Translations under genes and position numbers: made by a program
NCBI GenBank assembly: GCA_964503665.1
Contig: CAZDAR010000038.1
Coordinates: 1 to 24,755 of the forward strand
Length of the DNA stretch: 24,755 nt
Direction: 5' to 3'
Source of the DNA: 40-80 sp964503665
Lineage (GTDB): Bacteria > Bacteroidota > Bacteroidia > Flavobacteriales_D > Crocinitomicaceae
Notes under the pieces: model-generated
The model's database searches: none
Told to the model about the DNA's origin: nothing
The model's input: only the letters and a program-made list of their open reading frames with translations
Part shown: positions 1 to 7,989 of the stretch, in pieces
Layout: each line of letters begins with the position of its first letter
Position numbering within the stretch: the stretch's first letter is position 1

Positions 1-83
1 TTATCTGTTTATGATTTCAATTACATTATGTAGAATCATTAAAAATAATAACAGTTTATTACTCCAAATAGCCTTATAATTGA

Positions 84-91
84 TATTTTTG
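84..91 (+). promoter_or_regulatory. Possible -7 box for the ccsBA operon
   Basis: TATTTTTG fits the Bacteroidota -7 consensus TAnnTTTG and lies 17 bases before the ATG of ccsBA. No TTTG -33 box sits at the usual 17-21 base spacing, so this is a weak call based on one box and position only. Confidence 0.3.
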
Positions 92-108
92 TCAAAAAAC
101 TTTTAAAG

Positions 109-3100
109 ATGAAGATTCTAGGTAAACTATTTTCCATGAAGCTGATGGCGGTGGCTATGTTTATATATTTAGTCGCTATCGGTATGGCAACCATGGTGGA
201 GTCAACATATGAAATTCAAACTGCTAAAATTCTAGTATATAATAGTCGTTGGTTTGAATTGTTGCATGTTTATTTGTTCATCAATCTTATCGTTAACATC
301 TTTCGTCATAAGATGTATCAAAAACAAAAAATTGCAGTATTAACCTTTCACTTATCTTTTATCATTATTATTTTAGGAGCAGCAATAACGCGATATTATA
401 GCTTTGAAGGAATGATGATGGTTCGTGAAGGTGCTTCAAGCGATGTGCTTTATGCTAATGAACCGCATATTTCCTATTCCATTTTAAAAGATAATAAAAC
501 AATTGTTACTAAAACACATAAAAAATACCTTTCAAACGTAACACGTAATAGTTTCTCTTATACAGAAAATGTAGAAAATCGAAAAATTGAAATTGACTAT
601 GTGGACTTTCAACGGAATTGTGTGGACTCATTAATCAAAAATGATTCTATTAGCGGAAATCTATTAGAAGTTGTTTCTGCAGGTAAGACGTCTAACTATT
701 TGAAAGAAGGTGGATATTTAATGTTGAATGATGTTGCGCTAAGTTATAATGAAGAAAAAAGTATTCCAGGTGTCGTTATTCATAATCAAGATGGAAAATT
801 GATGCTTCAATCAAAAATACCATTACGTTATTTACCGATGACTGAAATGGCGAAGTATCGTCAGTCAGGAATGACACCTCCCGATTCTATTTATGGAGTA
901 GTTCCAACGGACTCATTGGTGCCTGCTTTATTATTGACCTTATACGAAACAAATGGTGCTTCTTTTGTCTTGAAAGGTGTTATTGAGCATGCAGAACAAA
1001 AGAAAATTCCTTCTGGAGATAAAAAGAGAGGGACAGATATTTTAACACTGAAAGTGACAGACGGAACGAATTCAAAGGTGGTCGCTTTAGAAGGAGGCTT
1101 AGGTAAGATTCCTACACAACAAACATTTGAATTAGGTGGATTGAATTATCAGTTTTCGTACGGTTCAGTAATGTTTAAAATACCATTCCAAATCATGTGT
1201 CGTAAGTTTTCTTTAGACAAGTACCCAGGTTCCGATTTGGCTTCCTCTTACTCAAGTGACGTAACAGTTATTGACGGAGATTATAGAAAAGACGCACATA
1301 TTTTTATGAATCACGTGATGGATTATAGAGGTTTCCGTTTCTTCCAATCAGCATATGCTCTGGACGATCCTTCTACTCCTGAAAATGAGCAAGAGACACA
1401 TTTAAGTGTTAATTATGACAAGTTAGGAACTAACATTACATATTTAGGATATTTATTAATGGGAATAGGCATGTTTTTAACCATTTTCACACCAGGTGGA
1501 CACATCTCAGAAACGCTTAAAAAGATTAATAAATCCAAAGAAAAGCGTGCCAAAGGTATGACCATTATTGCTTTATTACTTGGATTCAATTTCGCATTTA
1601 GTCAAGATGTACAACAAATCCCTACTCACTCGGATGCGAATATGCATGAGTATGCAGGTTCTTCAACACATGAAGAACAGACTATGGAGGCTGCTCATGA
1701 TCATGAAGAATCATTACACGACGAGGTAAGTAGAATTGACCCTTCGAAAGCTGTTTTTAGAGTAATTTCAAAAGAACACGCTGCGAAACTTGCAGAGCTA
1801 TTGGTTCAAGACTATAGAGGAAGGGTGATTCCTTATCAAACAATGGCACAAAACCTATTGGTTAAGTTTTACGGAAAGTCAACTTACAAGGATTGGGATG
1901 CTGTTCAGGTGATTACCAGTATGCACATGTATCCAGATTATTGGGTGGGGCAGAAGATAATTAATGTGCCTAAAGCCGTAAGAGAAAGATTGAAATTAGA
2001 CAAATATGTTTCATTCTTAGATGTTTATGACGAAAGTACAGGAGAAATTAAGTACCTTAAAGAATACGAAGCGGCACATGAAAAAATGGATGCTCATAAA
2101 ACAGAATTTGACAAAAAACTTATTAAATTTATCGAGCGCCATCAGGTCATTCAATCCTTTTTTACATGGCAATATTTCCGTGTTGTGCCTATTCCAAACG
2201 ATCCAGGGCATCATTGGGCGCCACCATTTGATTCAGAATTATTGACAAGTGACTCATTATGGTCGTACAAAACACTCTTGTATTTATCGAATATTCACGA
2301 TGCTTCAGAATCCAAAAACTACGCGAAAGCTGACTCTCTGTTGGTACAACTAAAAGCATATCAGCGAGAAGCTTCTCCGACGATTGTTCCTTCGGTACAG
2401 CACGTTAAAGTTGAAATTTCTTACAATAAGATGCATATCTTTAGAAATGTGATGTTCCTATATTTGATTTTAGGTTTTATCTTATTAATCATTTCATTCA
2501 TTCGTATTTTTAAAGAGCCGACACTTCGTTCAGAAAAATTATTTAAAAAATTGTCGCTTCCTTTTATCATTCTGATGGTTGCTACATTTCTTTATCACGG
2601 TGCGGGATTAGGTGCTCGTTGGTATATTTCTGGACACGCACCATGGTCAGATGGTTATGAAGCTGTGATCTTTATTGCTTGGTCTGCCATTATCGCAGGA
2701 TTCATGTTCTCTCGTAAAAATCATGTCATCTTAGCGGCAACAGCTATGTTAGCTTTCTTTATCATTTTCATTACGGAAATGAACTTGTTGGACCCTGAGA
2801 TTTCTCCATTAGAACCGGTATTAAAATCCTATTGGTTGATGATTCACGTGGCGATTATTACAAGTTCATATGGTTTCCTTGGTCTAGGAGCTATTCTAGG
2901 ATTTATCAACTTAGTGATGTATAATTTCAGATCGCAAAAGAATGGTGCGCGATTAACAGCAAATATTAACGAAGTATCGTATGTTTCTGAAATCACGATG
3001 GAAATTGGGTTATTCATGTTGTTTAACGGAACCTTCCTCGGTGGTGTATGGGCAAATGAATCATGGGGTAGATATTGGGGATGGGATCCAAAAGAAACAT

Positions 3101-3597
3101 GGGCTTTAGTATCCGTATTGGTATATGCCGTATTACTTCATTTGAGATTTATTCCGAAATTAAGTGACAAGTTGACTTTTAATATTGCAAGTTTGTGGGC
3201 TTATTCTGCTATTATCTTTACGTTTTTAGGGGTGAATTTCTACTTAGTAGGTCTACACTCGTACGCTCAAGGAGATGGATTAGCAGAGTTCCCAATGTGG
3301 ATTTTCTGGGTTATCGTTGGTTTCTATGCATTTACTGAAATTACCGCTGTTAATTACAAACTGTATCGCTATAAAACAGGTGATTTATCGCTGGCTCATT
3401 TTGGGCGAAAGTTTTACAAAACAGCACTGGTTTTATTATTCTTTGCATTGGTAAAAATGTATTTCTTGGATAGAGCCTTTAATATGAATACTTTGATGAT
3501 TTACTTTAAAATAATAGCTTGTGTAGTTGCAGTATTCTTCTTAGTAATTGTTTATAGTCGAATTAGAGTAAGCCAAATCGCGCGACAAGAAGTATAA
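109..3597 (+). CDS. ccsA: Fused cytochrome c biogenesis protein CcsB-CcsA (ResB/ResC fusion)
   Basis: System II cytochrome c synthetase of 1162 residues, expected in the inner membrane to export haem and attach it to apocytochrome c. The N-terminal ResB/CcsB-like part has membrane helices near residues 12-30, 50-62 and 73-93, a long periplasmic domain and a closing helix near 440-462. A second signal-like hydrophobic stretch begins at Met484 and is followed by a His-rich linker and a periplasmic domain to about residue 775. The C-terminal CcsA/ResC part has several helices and the haem-binding WWD motif at about 982-998 (WGRYWGWDPKETW). His913 and His1050 sit where CcsA haem-ligand histidines are expected. 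One-protein fusions of this kind are usual in Bacteroidota; this one is somewhat long. It starts at ATG and is first in an operon with gpx and bshB1 (15-base gap to gpx). Confidence 0.93.
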   Translation: MKILGKLFSMKLMAVAMFIYLVAIGMATMVESTYEIQTAKILVYNSRWFELLHVYLFINLIVNIFRHKMYQKQKIAVLTFHLSFIIIILGAAITRYYSFEGMMMVREGASSDVLYANEPHISYSILKDNKTIVTKTHKKYLSNVTRNSFSYTENVENRKIEIDYVDFQRNCVDSLIKNDSISGNLLEVVSAGKTSNYLKEGGYLMLNDVALSYNEEKSIPGVVIHNQDGKLMLQSKIPLRYLPMTEMAKYRQSGMTPPDSIYGVVPTDSLVPALLLTLYETNGASFVLKGVIEHAEQKKIPSGDKKRGTDILTLKVTDGTNSKVVALEGGLGKIPTQQTFELGGLNYQFSYGSVMFKIPFQIMCRKFSLDKYPGSDLASSYSSDVTVIDGDYRKDAHIFMNHVMDYRGFRFFQSAYALDDPSTPENEQETHLSVNYDKLGTNITYLGYLLMGIGMFLTIFTPGGHISETLKKINKSKEKRAKGMTIIALLLGFNFAFSQDVQQIPTHSDANMHEYAGSSTHEEQTMEAAHDHEESLHDEVSRIDPSKAVFRVISKEHAAKLAELLVQDYRGRVIPYQTMAQNLLVKFYGKSTYKDWDAVQVITSMHMYPDYWVGQKIINVPKAVRERLKLDKYVSFLDVYDESTGEIKYLKEYEAAHEKMDAHKTEFDKKLIKFIERHQVIQSFFTWQYFRVVPIPNDPGHHWAPPFDSELLTSDSLWSYKTLLYLSNIHDASESKNYAKADSLLVQLKAYQREASPTIVPSVQHVKVEISYNKMHIFRNVMFLYLILGFILLIISFIRIFKEPTLRSEKLFKKLSLPFIILMVATFLYHGAGLGARWYISGHAPWSDGYEAVIFIAWSAIIAGFMFSRKNHVILAATAMLAFFIIFITEMNLLDPEISPLEPVLKSYWLMIHVAIITSSYGFLGLGAILGFINLVMYNFRSQKNGARLTANINEVSYVSEITMEIGLFMLFNGTFLGGVWANESWGRYWGWDPKETWALVSVLVYAVLLHLRFIPKLSDKLTFNIASLWAYSAIIFTFLGVNFYLVGLHSYAQGDGLAEFPMWIFWVIVGFYAFTEITAVNYKLYRYKTGDLSLAHFGRKFYKTALVLLFFALVKMYFLDRAFNMNTLMIYFKIIACVVAVFFLVIVYSRIRVSQIARQEV

Positions 3598-3612
3598 TTT
3601 AAAGTTTTACAG

Positions 3613-4074
3613 ATGTCTATTTTTGATTTTGAATTAACGTATTTAGATGGAAAACCACTCGATTGGGCAGGTTTTAAAGGAAAGAAAATCCTTTTAGTGA
3701 ATACTGCTTCAAAGTGTGGATTGACACCGCAGTATCAAGATTTAGAGGAATTGTACGAAGTTTACAAAAAGGAAAATTTTGTGGTGATTGGTGTTCCAAG
3801 TAATGATTTTGCTGGACAAGAACCGGGTACAAGTGAAGAAATAGCAACTTTCTGTTCATCAACCTATGGCGTTACTTTCCCAATGACGGAGAAGATTTCT
3901 GTAAAAAGTGAAAATCGTCATCCATTGTATCAATACTTAATAGAAACGACAAACGATGAGGTTTCATGGAATTTTCATAAATTCCTTATTAATGAAAAAG
4001 GAGAAGTGGTGAAAAGCTTGGGCGCTCAAACGCTTCCCTTTAGTGAAGAAATTGTCAATTGGATCATGTCATGA
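3613..4074 (+). CDS. Glutathione peroxidase family thiol peroxidase
   Basis: A 153-residue member of the GPx family that reduces hydroperoxides in the cytoplasm. The catalytic tetrad is visible: peroxidatic Cys35 (NTASKCGLTPQY), Gln69 (GQEPG), Trp119 and Asn120 (WNFHKFLI). Cys81 (ATFCSSTYGV) sits where the resolving cysteine of thioredoxin-dependent GPx enzymes lies. The protein is short, has Cys rather than selenocysteine and no signal peptide, so the real reductant is probably thioredoxin or another low-molecular-weight thiol rather than glutathione. Its stop overlaps the ATG of bshB1 by 4 bases, so the two are likely translationally coupled; pairing with bacillithiol synthesis suggests a shared thiol-redox role (inference). 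Confidence 0.92.
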   Translation: MSIFDFELTYLDGKPLDWAGFKGKKILLVNTASKCGLTPQYQDLEELYEVYKKENFVVIGVPSNDFAGQEPGTSEEIATFCSSTYGVTFPMTEKISVKSENRHPLYQYLIETTNDEVSWNFHKFLINEKGEVVKSLGAQTLPFSEEIVNWIMS

Positions 4075-4790
4075 ATGTCGATATATTAGCTTTTGCAGCT
4101 CACCCAGATGATGTTGAAATCTCTTGTGGTGGAACATTGATTAAAAGTATCAAAGAAGAAGGTAAGACCGTCGCTATTGTTGATTTAACGCAAGGTGAAT
4201 TAGGGACAAGAGGAACAATAAAAACGCGTTATTCAGAAGCAGTAGAAGCATCAAAGATATTAGGAATTTCACATCGTGTAAATCTAAAACTAAGAGATGG
4301 TTTTTTCCAGCACGATGAAGCGTCCATGATGAAAATTATTGAACAAATTCGTTTCTTTCAGCCTGAAATAGTATTAGCCAATTCTATTACAGATAGACAT
4401 CCCGATCACGGAAGAGCAAGTCGGTTAATATCAGAAGCTTGTTTTTATGCTGGCTTAAGAAAAGTACAAACTACTTTTGATGGAATAGAACAACAAGCAT
4501 ATCGACCGAAAGCGGTTTATCACTACATCCAAGATAGACATATTGAACCTGACTTTGTTGTTGATGTTACGCCTTATGTTGAGCAAAGAATGCAAGCGGT
4601 GATGGCGTATAAAACGCAATTCTTCGACCCAAATTCCACTGAACCAAAAACACCCATTTCAGGAAAAGAGTTTCACGACTTTTTAATCGCTAGAATGCGT
4701 GAATTCGGACGACCAATAGGAGCGGAGTACGCCGAAGGATTCACTGTTGAACGTTATTTAGGAGTCAATTCCTTGTTTGATTTGAAATAG
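4071..4790 (+). CDS. bshB1: N-acetyl-alpha-D-glucosaminyl L-malate deacetylase 1 (BshB1)
   Basis: LmbE/PIG-L family zinc deacetylase that removes acetate from GlcNAc-malate, the second step of bacillithiol synthesis. The N-terminus has the AHPDD metal motif (His11, Asp13, Asp14), and DRHPDH (His110, His113) supplies the third zinc ligand. TQGELGTRG and LRDGFF are typical of BshB1 rather than of generic LmbE proteins. I place the start at the ATG at 4071, giving 239 residues and a 4-base ATGA overlap with the gpx stop. The longer reading from TTG at 4059 adds four residues and is less likely. It ends 5 bases from a convergent gene with no clear terminator between them. bshA and bshC are not in this window. 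Confidence 0.93.
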   Translation: MNVDILAFAAHPDDVEISCGGTLIKSIKEEGKTVAIVDLTQGELGTRGTIKTRYSEAVEASKILGISHRVNLKLRDGFFQHDEASMMKIIEQIRFFQPEIVLANSITDRHPDHGRASRLISEACFYAGLRKVQTTFDGIEQQAYRPKAVYHYIQDRHIEPDFVVDVTPYVEQRMQAVMAYKTQFFDPNSTEPKTPISGKEFHDFLIARMREFGRPIGAEYAEGFTVERYLGVNSLFDLK

Positions 4791-4795
4791 TCAGT

Positions 4796-5407
4796 CTATT
4801 TTATCTCAAAATTGAACATCGATTTTTCTTCTAAAAAACCTTCTAAACGATCACCAATAGAAACTTTTCCAACGCCTGCTGGAGTTCCAGTGAAAATCAA
4901 ATCGCCTTTTTTAAGTGTGATGAATTGTGAAATGTAAGTGATAATTTTATCGATGGTGAAAATCATTTCCTTGGAATTCCCCACTTGAACTGTTTTTCCA
5001 TTTAGCGTAAGGTTGAATGGTATTTCAGTTTGATTTTTTAACGTTTCTAATGGAATGAAATTAGAAATGACAGCACTATTATCAAACGCTTTAGCCATTT
5101 CCCACGGATGTCCTTTTTCTTTACATTCCTGTTGTAAATCTCTAGCGGTAAAGTCAATACCTAAACCTATTTCAGCGTAGTATTTAGGAGAAAATTTTTC
5201 ACCTATGTTTTTTCCAACACGATTGATTTTATAAACCAATTCACATTCATAATGTACTTCTTCCGAAAATTCAGGAATATAAAAAGGTTTATTATTCAAT
5301 AAAAGTGCGGTATCTGGTTTTAGAAAGAAAAGTGGTTTCGTTGGCAAAGGGCTATTCATCTCTTTTGCATGATCACTATAATTTCTACCGATGCAAATGA
5401 TTTTCAT
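4796..5407 (-). CDS. Fumarylacetoacetate hydrolase (FAH) family protein
   Basis: A 203-residue single-domain FAH-fold hydrolase, similar in size to YcgM/FAHD1-type acylpyruvases or oxaloacetate decarboxylases. IGRNYSDHAKEM at the N-terminus is the usual opening of the family. The metal ligands are visible as Glu54 and Glu56 (HYECEL) and Asp85 (GIDFTARDLQ), and the glycine-rich TGTPAGVG loop lies near the C-terminus. The substrate cannot be told from sequence; acylpyruvate or oxaloacetate are the family options. The start ATG overlaps the stop of the upstream exonuclease by 4 bases, so the two genes form one minus-strand operon. Confidence 0.9.
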   Translation of the reverse strand: MKIICIGRNYSDHAKEMNSPLPTKPLFFLKPDTALLLNNKPFYIPEFSEEVHYECELVYKINRVGKNIGEKFSPKYYAEIGLGIDFTARDLQQECKEKGHPWEMAKAFDNSAVISNFIPLETLKNQTEIPFNLTLNGKTVQVGNSKEMIFTIDKIITYISQFITLKKGDLIFTGTPAGVGKVSIGDRLEGFLEEKSMFNFEIK

Positions 5408-6285
5408 ATCTTCTTAAATTTATTTTTAAGCGCATCTAACTTATCTTCGATGGATAAATTACTATCTTCTTTCGTTGGCTTTTGTTGAGCTAACTTTATC
5501 TTGTTTTGCTCGCTTTTAATGCGTTCCATTTCTTTCAGCAGAACATTCTTCGTATATTTAGGGAAGTCTGTTGAATCACCGATAAACCAACCGTAATAAC
5601 CAGGTTCAATGCGATTCACTTCTTCTACCGTTTTTCCTTTGTGTTTCCCGAAATTATAAGCGACTTCTCCTTTTTCATTGCGTACCAATCTTCCCGTAAA
5701 GTCAGCATATTCATTGGTGCTATTCTTAGAAAAATCATCTAAGAAATCAACATCATTTTGAAGTGTTGAATAATGCGTTAATTGAGCATTTAACACTTCC
5801 CAAGTTGCTCGTGTGTCAGCCATTGCCGAATGTGAATCTTCCAGATCTTTTTTACAATAGAAAAGGTAAGCGGCTGCAAGTGTACGTTTCTCCATCTTAT
5901 GGAAAATATTTTGTACATCTATTAATTTCTTTTCATTGATGTCAAAATCGATTCCAACACGAAGAAATTCTTCCGCCAATAATGGAATATCTAATTTGTG
6001 GAAATTATAACCAACTAAATCACAACCTTCGATGAATGCTAAAATATCTTTAGCAATTTCGCTAAACTTAGGTTGCCCTTTGACATCACTATTTTTTATT
6101 CCCGTTAATTCTTCAATTTCTTTTGGAATTTCCATTTCAGGATCGACCATGGATTCATACTCCTCCTCCTTTCCATCTGGATGAATTTTTAGGATAGCAA
6201 TTTCGATGATTCTGTCCTTAGAAACATTCAAACCTGTTGACTCCACATCAAACGTTATGATTGGTCGTGTTAATTGTATATTCAT
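5404..6285 (-). CDS. DnaQ-like 3'-5' exonuclease with ExoX-type C-terminal domain
   Basis: A 293-residue DEDDh exonuclease. The catalytic set is complete: Asp13 and Glu15 (FDVESTGL), Asp99 (NFHKLDIPLL), His152 and Asp157 (DSHSAMADTRAT). After the nuclease domain (about 8-170), residues 205-240 (YNFGKHKGKTVEEV, YYGWFI) match the short domain found at the C-terminus of exonuclease X-like proteins. A charged Lys/Glu-rich tail follows. It may be a free-standing proofreading, repair or recycling nuclease; it is not the main Pol III epsilon by context, since no polymerase gene is near. It is first in an operon with the FAH gene, and a hairpin at 6296-6329 separates it from the upstream gene. Confidence 0.88.
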   Translation of the reverse strand: MNIQLTRPIITFDVESTGLNVSKDRIIEIAILKIHPDGKEEEYESMVDPEMEIPKEIEELTGIKNSDVKGQPKFSEIAKDILAFIEGCDLVGYNFHKLDIPLLAEEFLRVGIDFDINEKKLIDVQNIFHKMEKRTLAAAYLFYCKKDLEDSHSAMADTRATWEVLNAQLTHYSTLQNDVDFLDDFSKNSTNEYADFTGRLVRNEKGEVAYNFGKHKGKTVEEVNRIEPGYYGWFIGDSTDFPKYTKNVLLKEMERIKSEQNKIKLAQQKPTKEDSNLSIEDKLDALKNKFKKI

Positions 6286-6295
6286 AGAAATAAAA

Positions 6296-6329
6296 TAGGC
6301 AACAAAGTTAATAAATAACTTGTTGCCTA
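6296..6329 (-). terminator. Intrinsic terminator-like hairpin after the 64-residue gene
   Basis: A 10-bp perfect outer stem (TAGGCAACAA with TTGTTGCCTA), continued by GTTA/TAAC after a one-base bulge, with an ATAAA loop. On the minus strand the stem is followed by TTTTATTT. It lies 30 bases past the stop of the 64-residue gene and 10 bases before the exonuclease ATG. The U-tract is interrupted, so termination may be partial. Confidence 0.6.
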
Positions 6330-6358
6330 CGATTTAAATAATTAGGAAGAGCGAGTAA

Positions 6359-6553
6359 TTATACGCCTATGAATTTATCGTTTTTCACTTCTCCTAAAAC
6401 AACTACATCTTTTGTCTTAGAATATTCTTTAGCTGCCATAAGCATCTGCTCTTTTGTATCTCTTCTTAGTCTTATACCTGCCTGACCAGTATTACGAACT
6501 TCTATATAAAAGCCGTCTTTTAATCGCGCAGGTCTTGTTGGTGGACGTCCCAT
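6359..6553 (-). CDS. Small conserved basic protein, function unknown
   Basis: A 64-residue protein starting at ATG (MGRPPTRPARLKDGFYIEV). I do not recognise a named domain. The N-terminal third is rich in Arg, Pro and Lys; the rest has an alternating pattern (FYIEVRN, GIRLRRD, KDVVVLGEV) that suggests a small beta-rich fold. Good coding character, its own start and a hairpin after its stop support a real gene. Similar short proteins beginning with a GRPP-type motif are, from memory, common in Flavobacteriia, but I assign no function. It lies 61 bases downstream of the AlbA_2 gene and could be cotranscribed with it. Confidence 0.7.
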   Translation of the reverse strand: MGRPPTRPARLKDGFYIEVRNTGQAGIRLRRDTKEQMLMAAKEYSKTKDVVVLGEVKNDKFIGV

Positions 6554-6614
6554 ATGTTTCTTTTTTTATAAAGATAGGTATTTATTTTCAATTAAAATAT
6601 TAATTAACGTAATT

Positions 6615-7250
6615 TTAATAATTTGTTATGAAGTATTTAAAGCCATTTTCGTCATAATTCCAATCTACTATTTTCCAGTGTATGAGTAGTGCCAAACTGT
6701 TATCGACATCCTTTTTTGAGTAGAGGTCTAGCAATTTATAGAGTTTGGTTAAATTGACCGAATCTAGATGATTTGAAATGGCTGTTAGGCAGTCTTTTTC
6801 TCGGTCTTTTAGAACTGTTGGTTTCTCAATTGATTGGCCTTTTAATTTCCACAGTTTTAACTGAATTTTGTTGGCTTTTACCGTCTCTCCTTTGATACGA
6901 ATATAGCTTTTCCATTCGCCCTCCTCATTTTTGGCGGTGATAAAACGATTTGGGTCTTGCGCTACTTGAATTTCTAAAACGAGTCTAAAATCTTCTTGCC
7001 ATACTTGCGAGGTGAAGTGAATTGCTGGTTGACAAGAGAATCTTGCAATTTTTTCTATTTGTTGAACCGCTTCTTCTGGGAGAATCCCCGTTATTTTACC
7101 ATTGTCTTTTACGCCAATTAGTAATCGGCCGCCTTTTGTATTCGCGAAAGACGCTAAGATACGAGCGATTTCTAGTTGATCGTCACTATGCATGATGAAC
7201 GCCTGCTGTTCGTGCTGACCTTCTTGAATGAGTGTTTTAATACTGTTCAT
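6615..7250 (-). CDS. AlbA_2 (Schlafen-type) putative nucleic-acid or nucleotide-binding protein
   Basis: A 211-residue protein whose residues 5-120 form an AlbA_2 domain, recognisable from ARILASFANTKGGRLLIGV, the following DNGKITGI turn and the later YIRIKGETVKAN strand. The remainder (about 140-211) looks like a small winged-helix unit (NLTKLYKLLDLYSKKDVDNSLALL). Many AlbA_2 proteins are larger transcription regulators or ATP-binding-like proteins; this is a compact form with no helicase or ATPase part. Its ATG overlaps the end of aroE by 14 bases, so it is translated within the popT-aroE operon. The biological role is unknown. Confidence 0.8.
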   Translation of the reverse strand: MNSIKTLIQEGQHEQQAFIMHSDDQLEIARILASFANTKGGRLLIGVKDNGKITGILPEEAVQQIEKIARFSCQPAIHFTSQVWQEDFRLVLEIQVAQDPNRFITAKNEEGEWKSYIRIKGETVKANKIQLKLWKLKGQSIEKPTVLKDREKDCLTAISNHLDSVNLTKLYKLLDLYSKKDVDNSLALLIHWKIVDWNYDENGFKYFITNY

Positions 7251-7989
7251 CGTTCCAAAATCTCCACGCTGCTAGAGCTTGCTCTTTAAGCATAGATAAC
7301 CCATTTAAGGTCATTGTTCCTTGCAAGCGTGCGTTTTTCAAAAATAAAGTTTCTTCTGGATTGTATATTAAGTCAATGACTAAATGTTCAGGTGTCAAGT
7401 ATTGAAAAGGAATGTGAATCGTTTCATTTTCATTTGGAAACATTCCTACAGGAGTGGTGTTAATAATACATTTGCACGCTTGAAGCATGTGTTCATTAAT
7501 CGCCTCATAAGGAAAAATTAAATTGCCCGTTTTTGAACGACTGACGTATAAGATGTCTAATCCTATATTGTTTAAAACATACGCTACCGATTTGGATGCT
7601 CCACCAGTTCCAAGGATTAGTGCTTTATCGTGTAGATTGGTTAAAAAAGGTTTGATAGACTGATGAAAGCCAAATGCGTCGGTATTGTGTCCAATAAGTT
7701 GATTATCTTTTACTTGAATTGTATTTACGGCGCCAATTTGTTGCGCTTCTTCTGTCAATTCATCTAAGAAAGGCAACACCGTTTCTTTATAGGGAACCGT
7801 AACATTTATCCCTTTGAATTGAAAGATGTCCTCTTTAAAAAAATGTTCTAATTGCTTAGCTGTATCAAATTCTAGATTCTGATAGCTTGCATCTATTTTC
7901 TTTTCTTCAAAAAAACGAGTAAAAAAATCTTTTGAGAAAGAGTGCTGGAGCGAATTACCGATTAAACCATATTGGTTATTATTTACCAT
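7237..7989 (-). CDS. aroE: Shikimate dehydrogenase (NADP+)
   Basis: Converts 3-dehydroshikimate to shikimate in aromatic amino acid synthesis. With the ATG at 7989 the protein is 250 residues. The substrate site is visible as SLQHSFS (13-19), catalytic Lys68 in NVTVPYKE and Asp104 in HNTDAFGF. The nucleotide site is LGTGGAS (126-132), and YVSRS (148-152) carries the basic residue used for NADP. A longer reading from TTG at 8016 adds nine residues unlike the family N-terminus, so I reject it. The ATG lies inside the last codons of popT (11-base overlap) and the stop overlaps the AlbA_2 gene, so the three genes form an operon. Confidence 0.92.
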   Translation of the reverse strand: MVNNNQYGLIGNSLQHSFSKDFFTRFFEEKKIDASYQNLEFDTAKQLEHFFKEDIFQFKGINVTVPYKETVLPFLDELTEEAQQIGAVNTIQVKDNQLIGHNTDAFGFHQSIKPFLTNLHDKALILGTGGASKSVAYVLNNIGLDILYVSRSKTGNLIFPYEAINEHMLQACKCIINTTPVGMFPNENETIHIPFQYLTPEHLVIDLIYNPEETLFLKNARLQGTMTLNGLSMLKEQALAAWRFWNDEQY

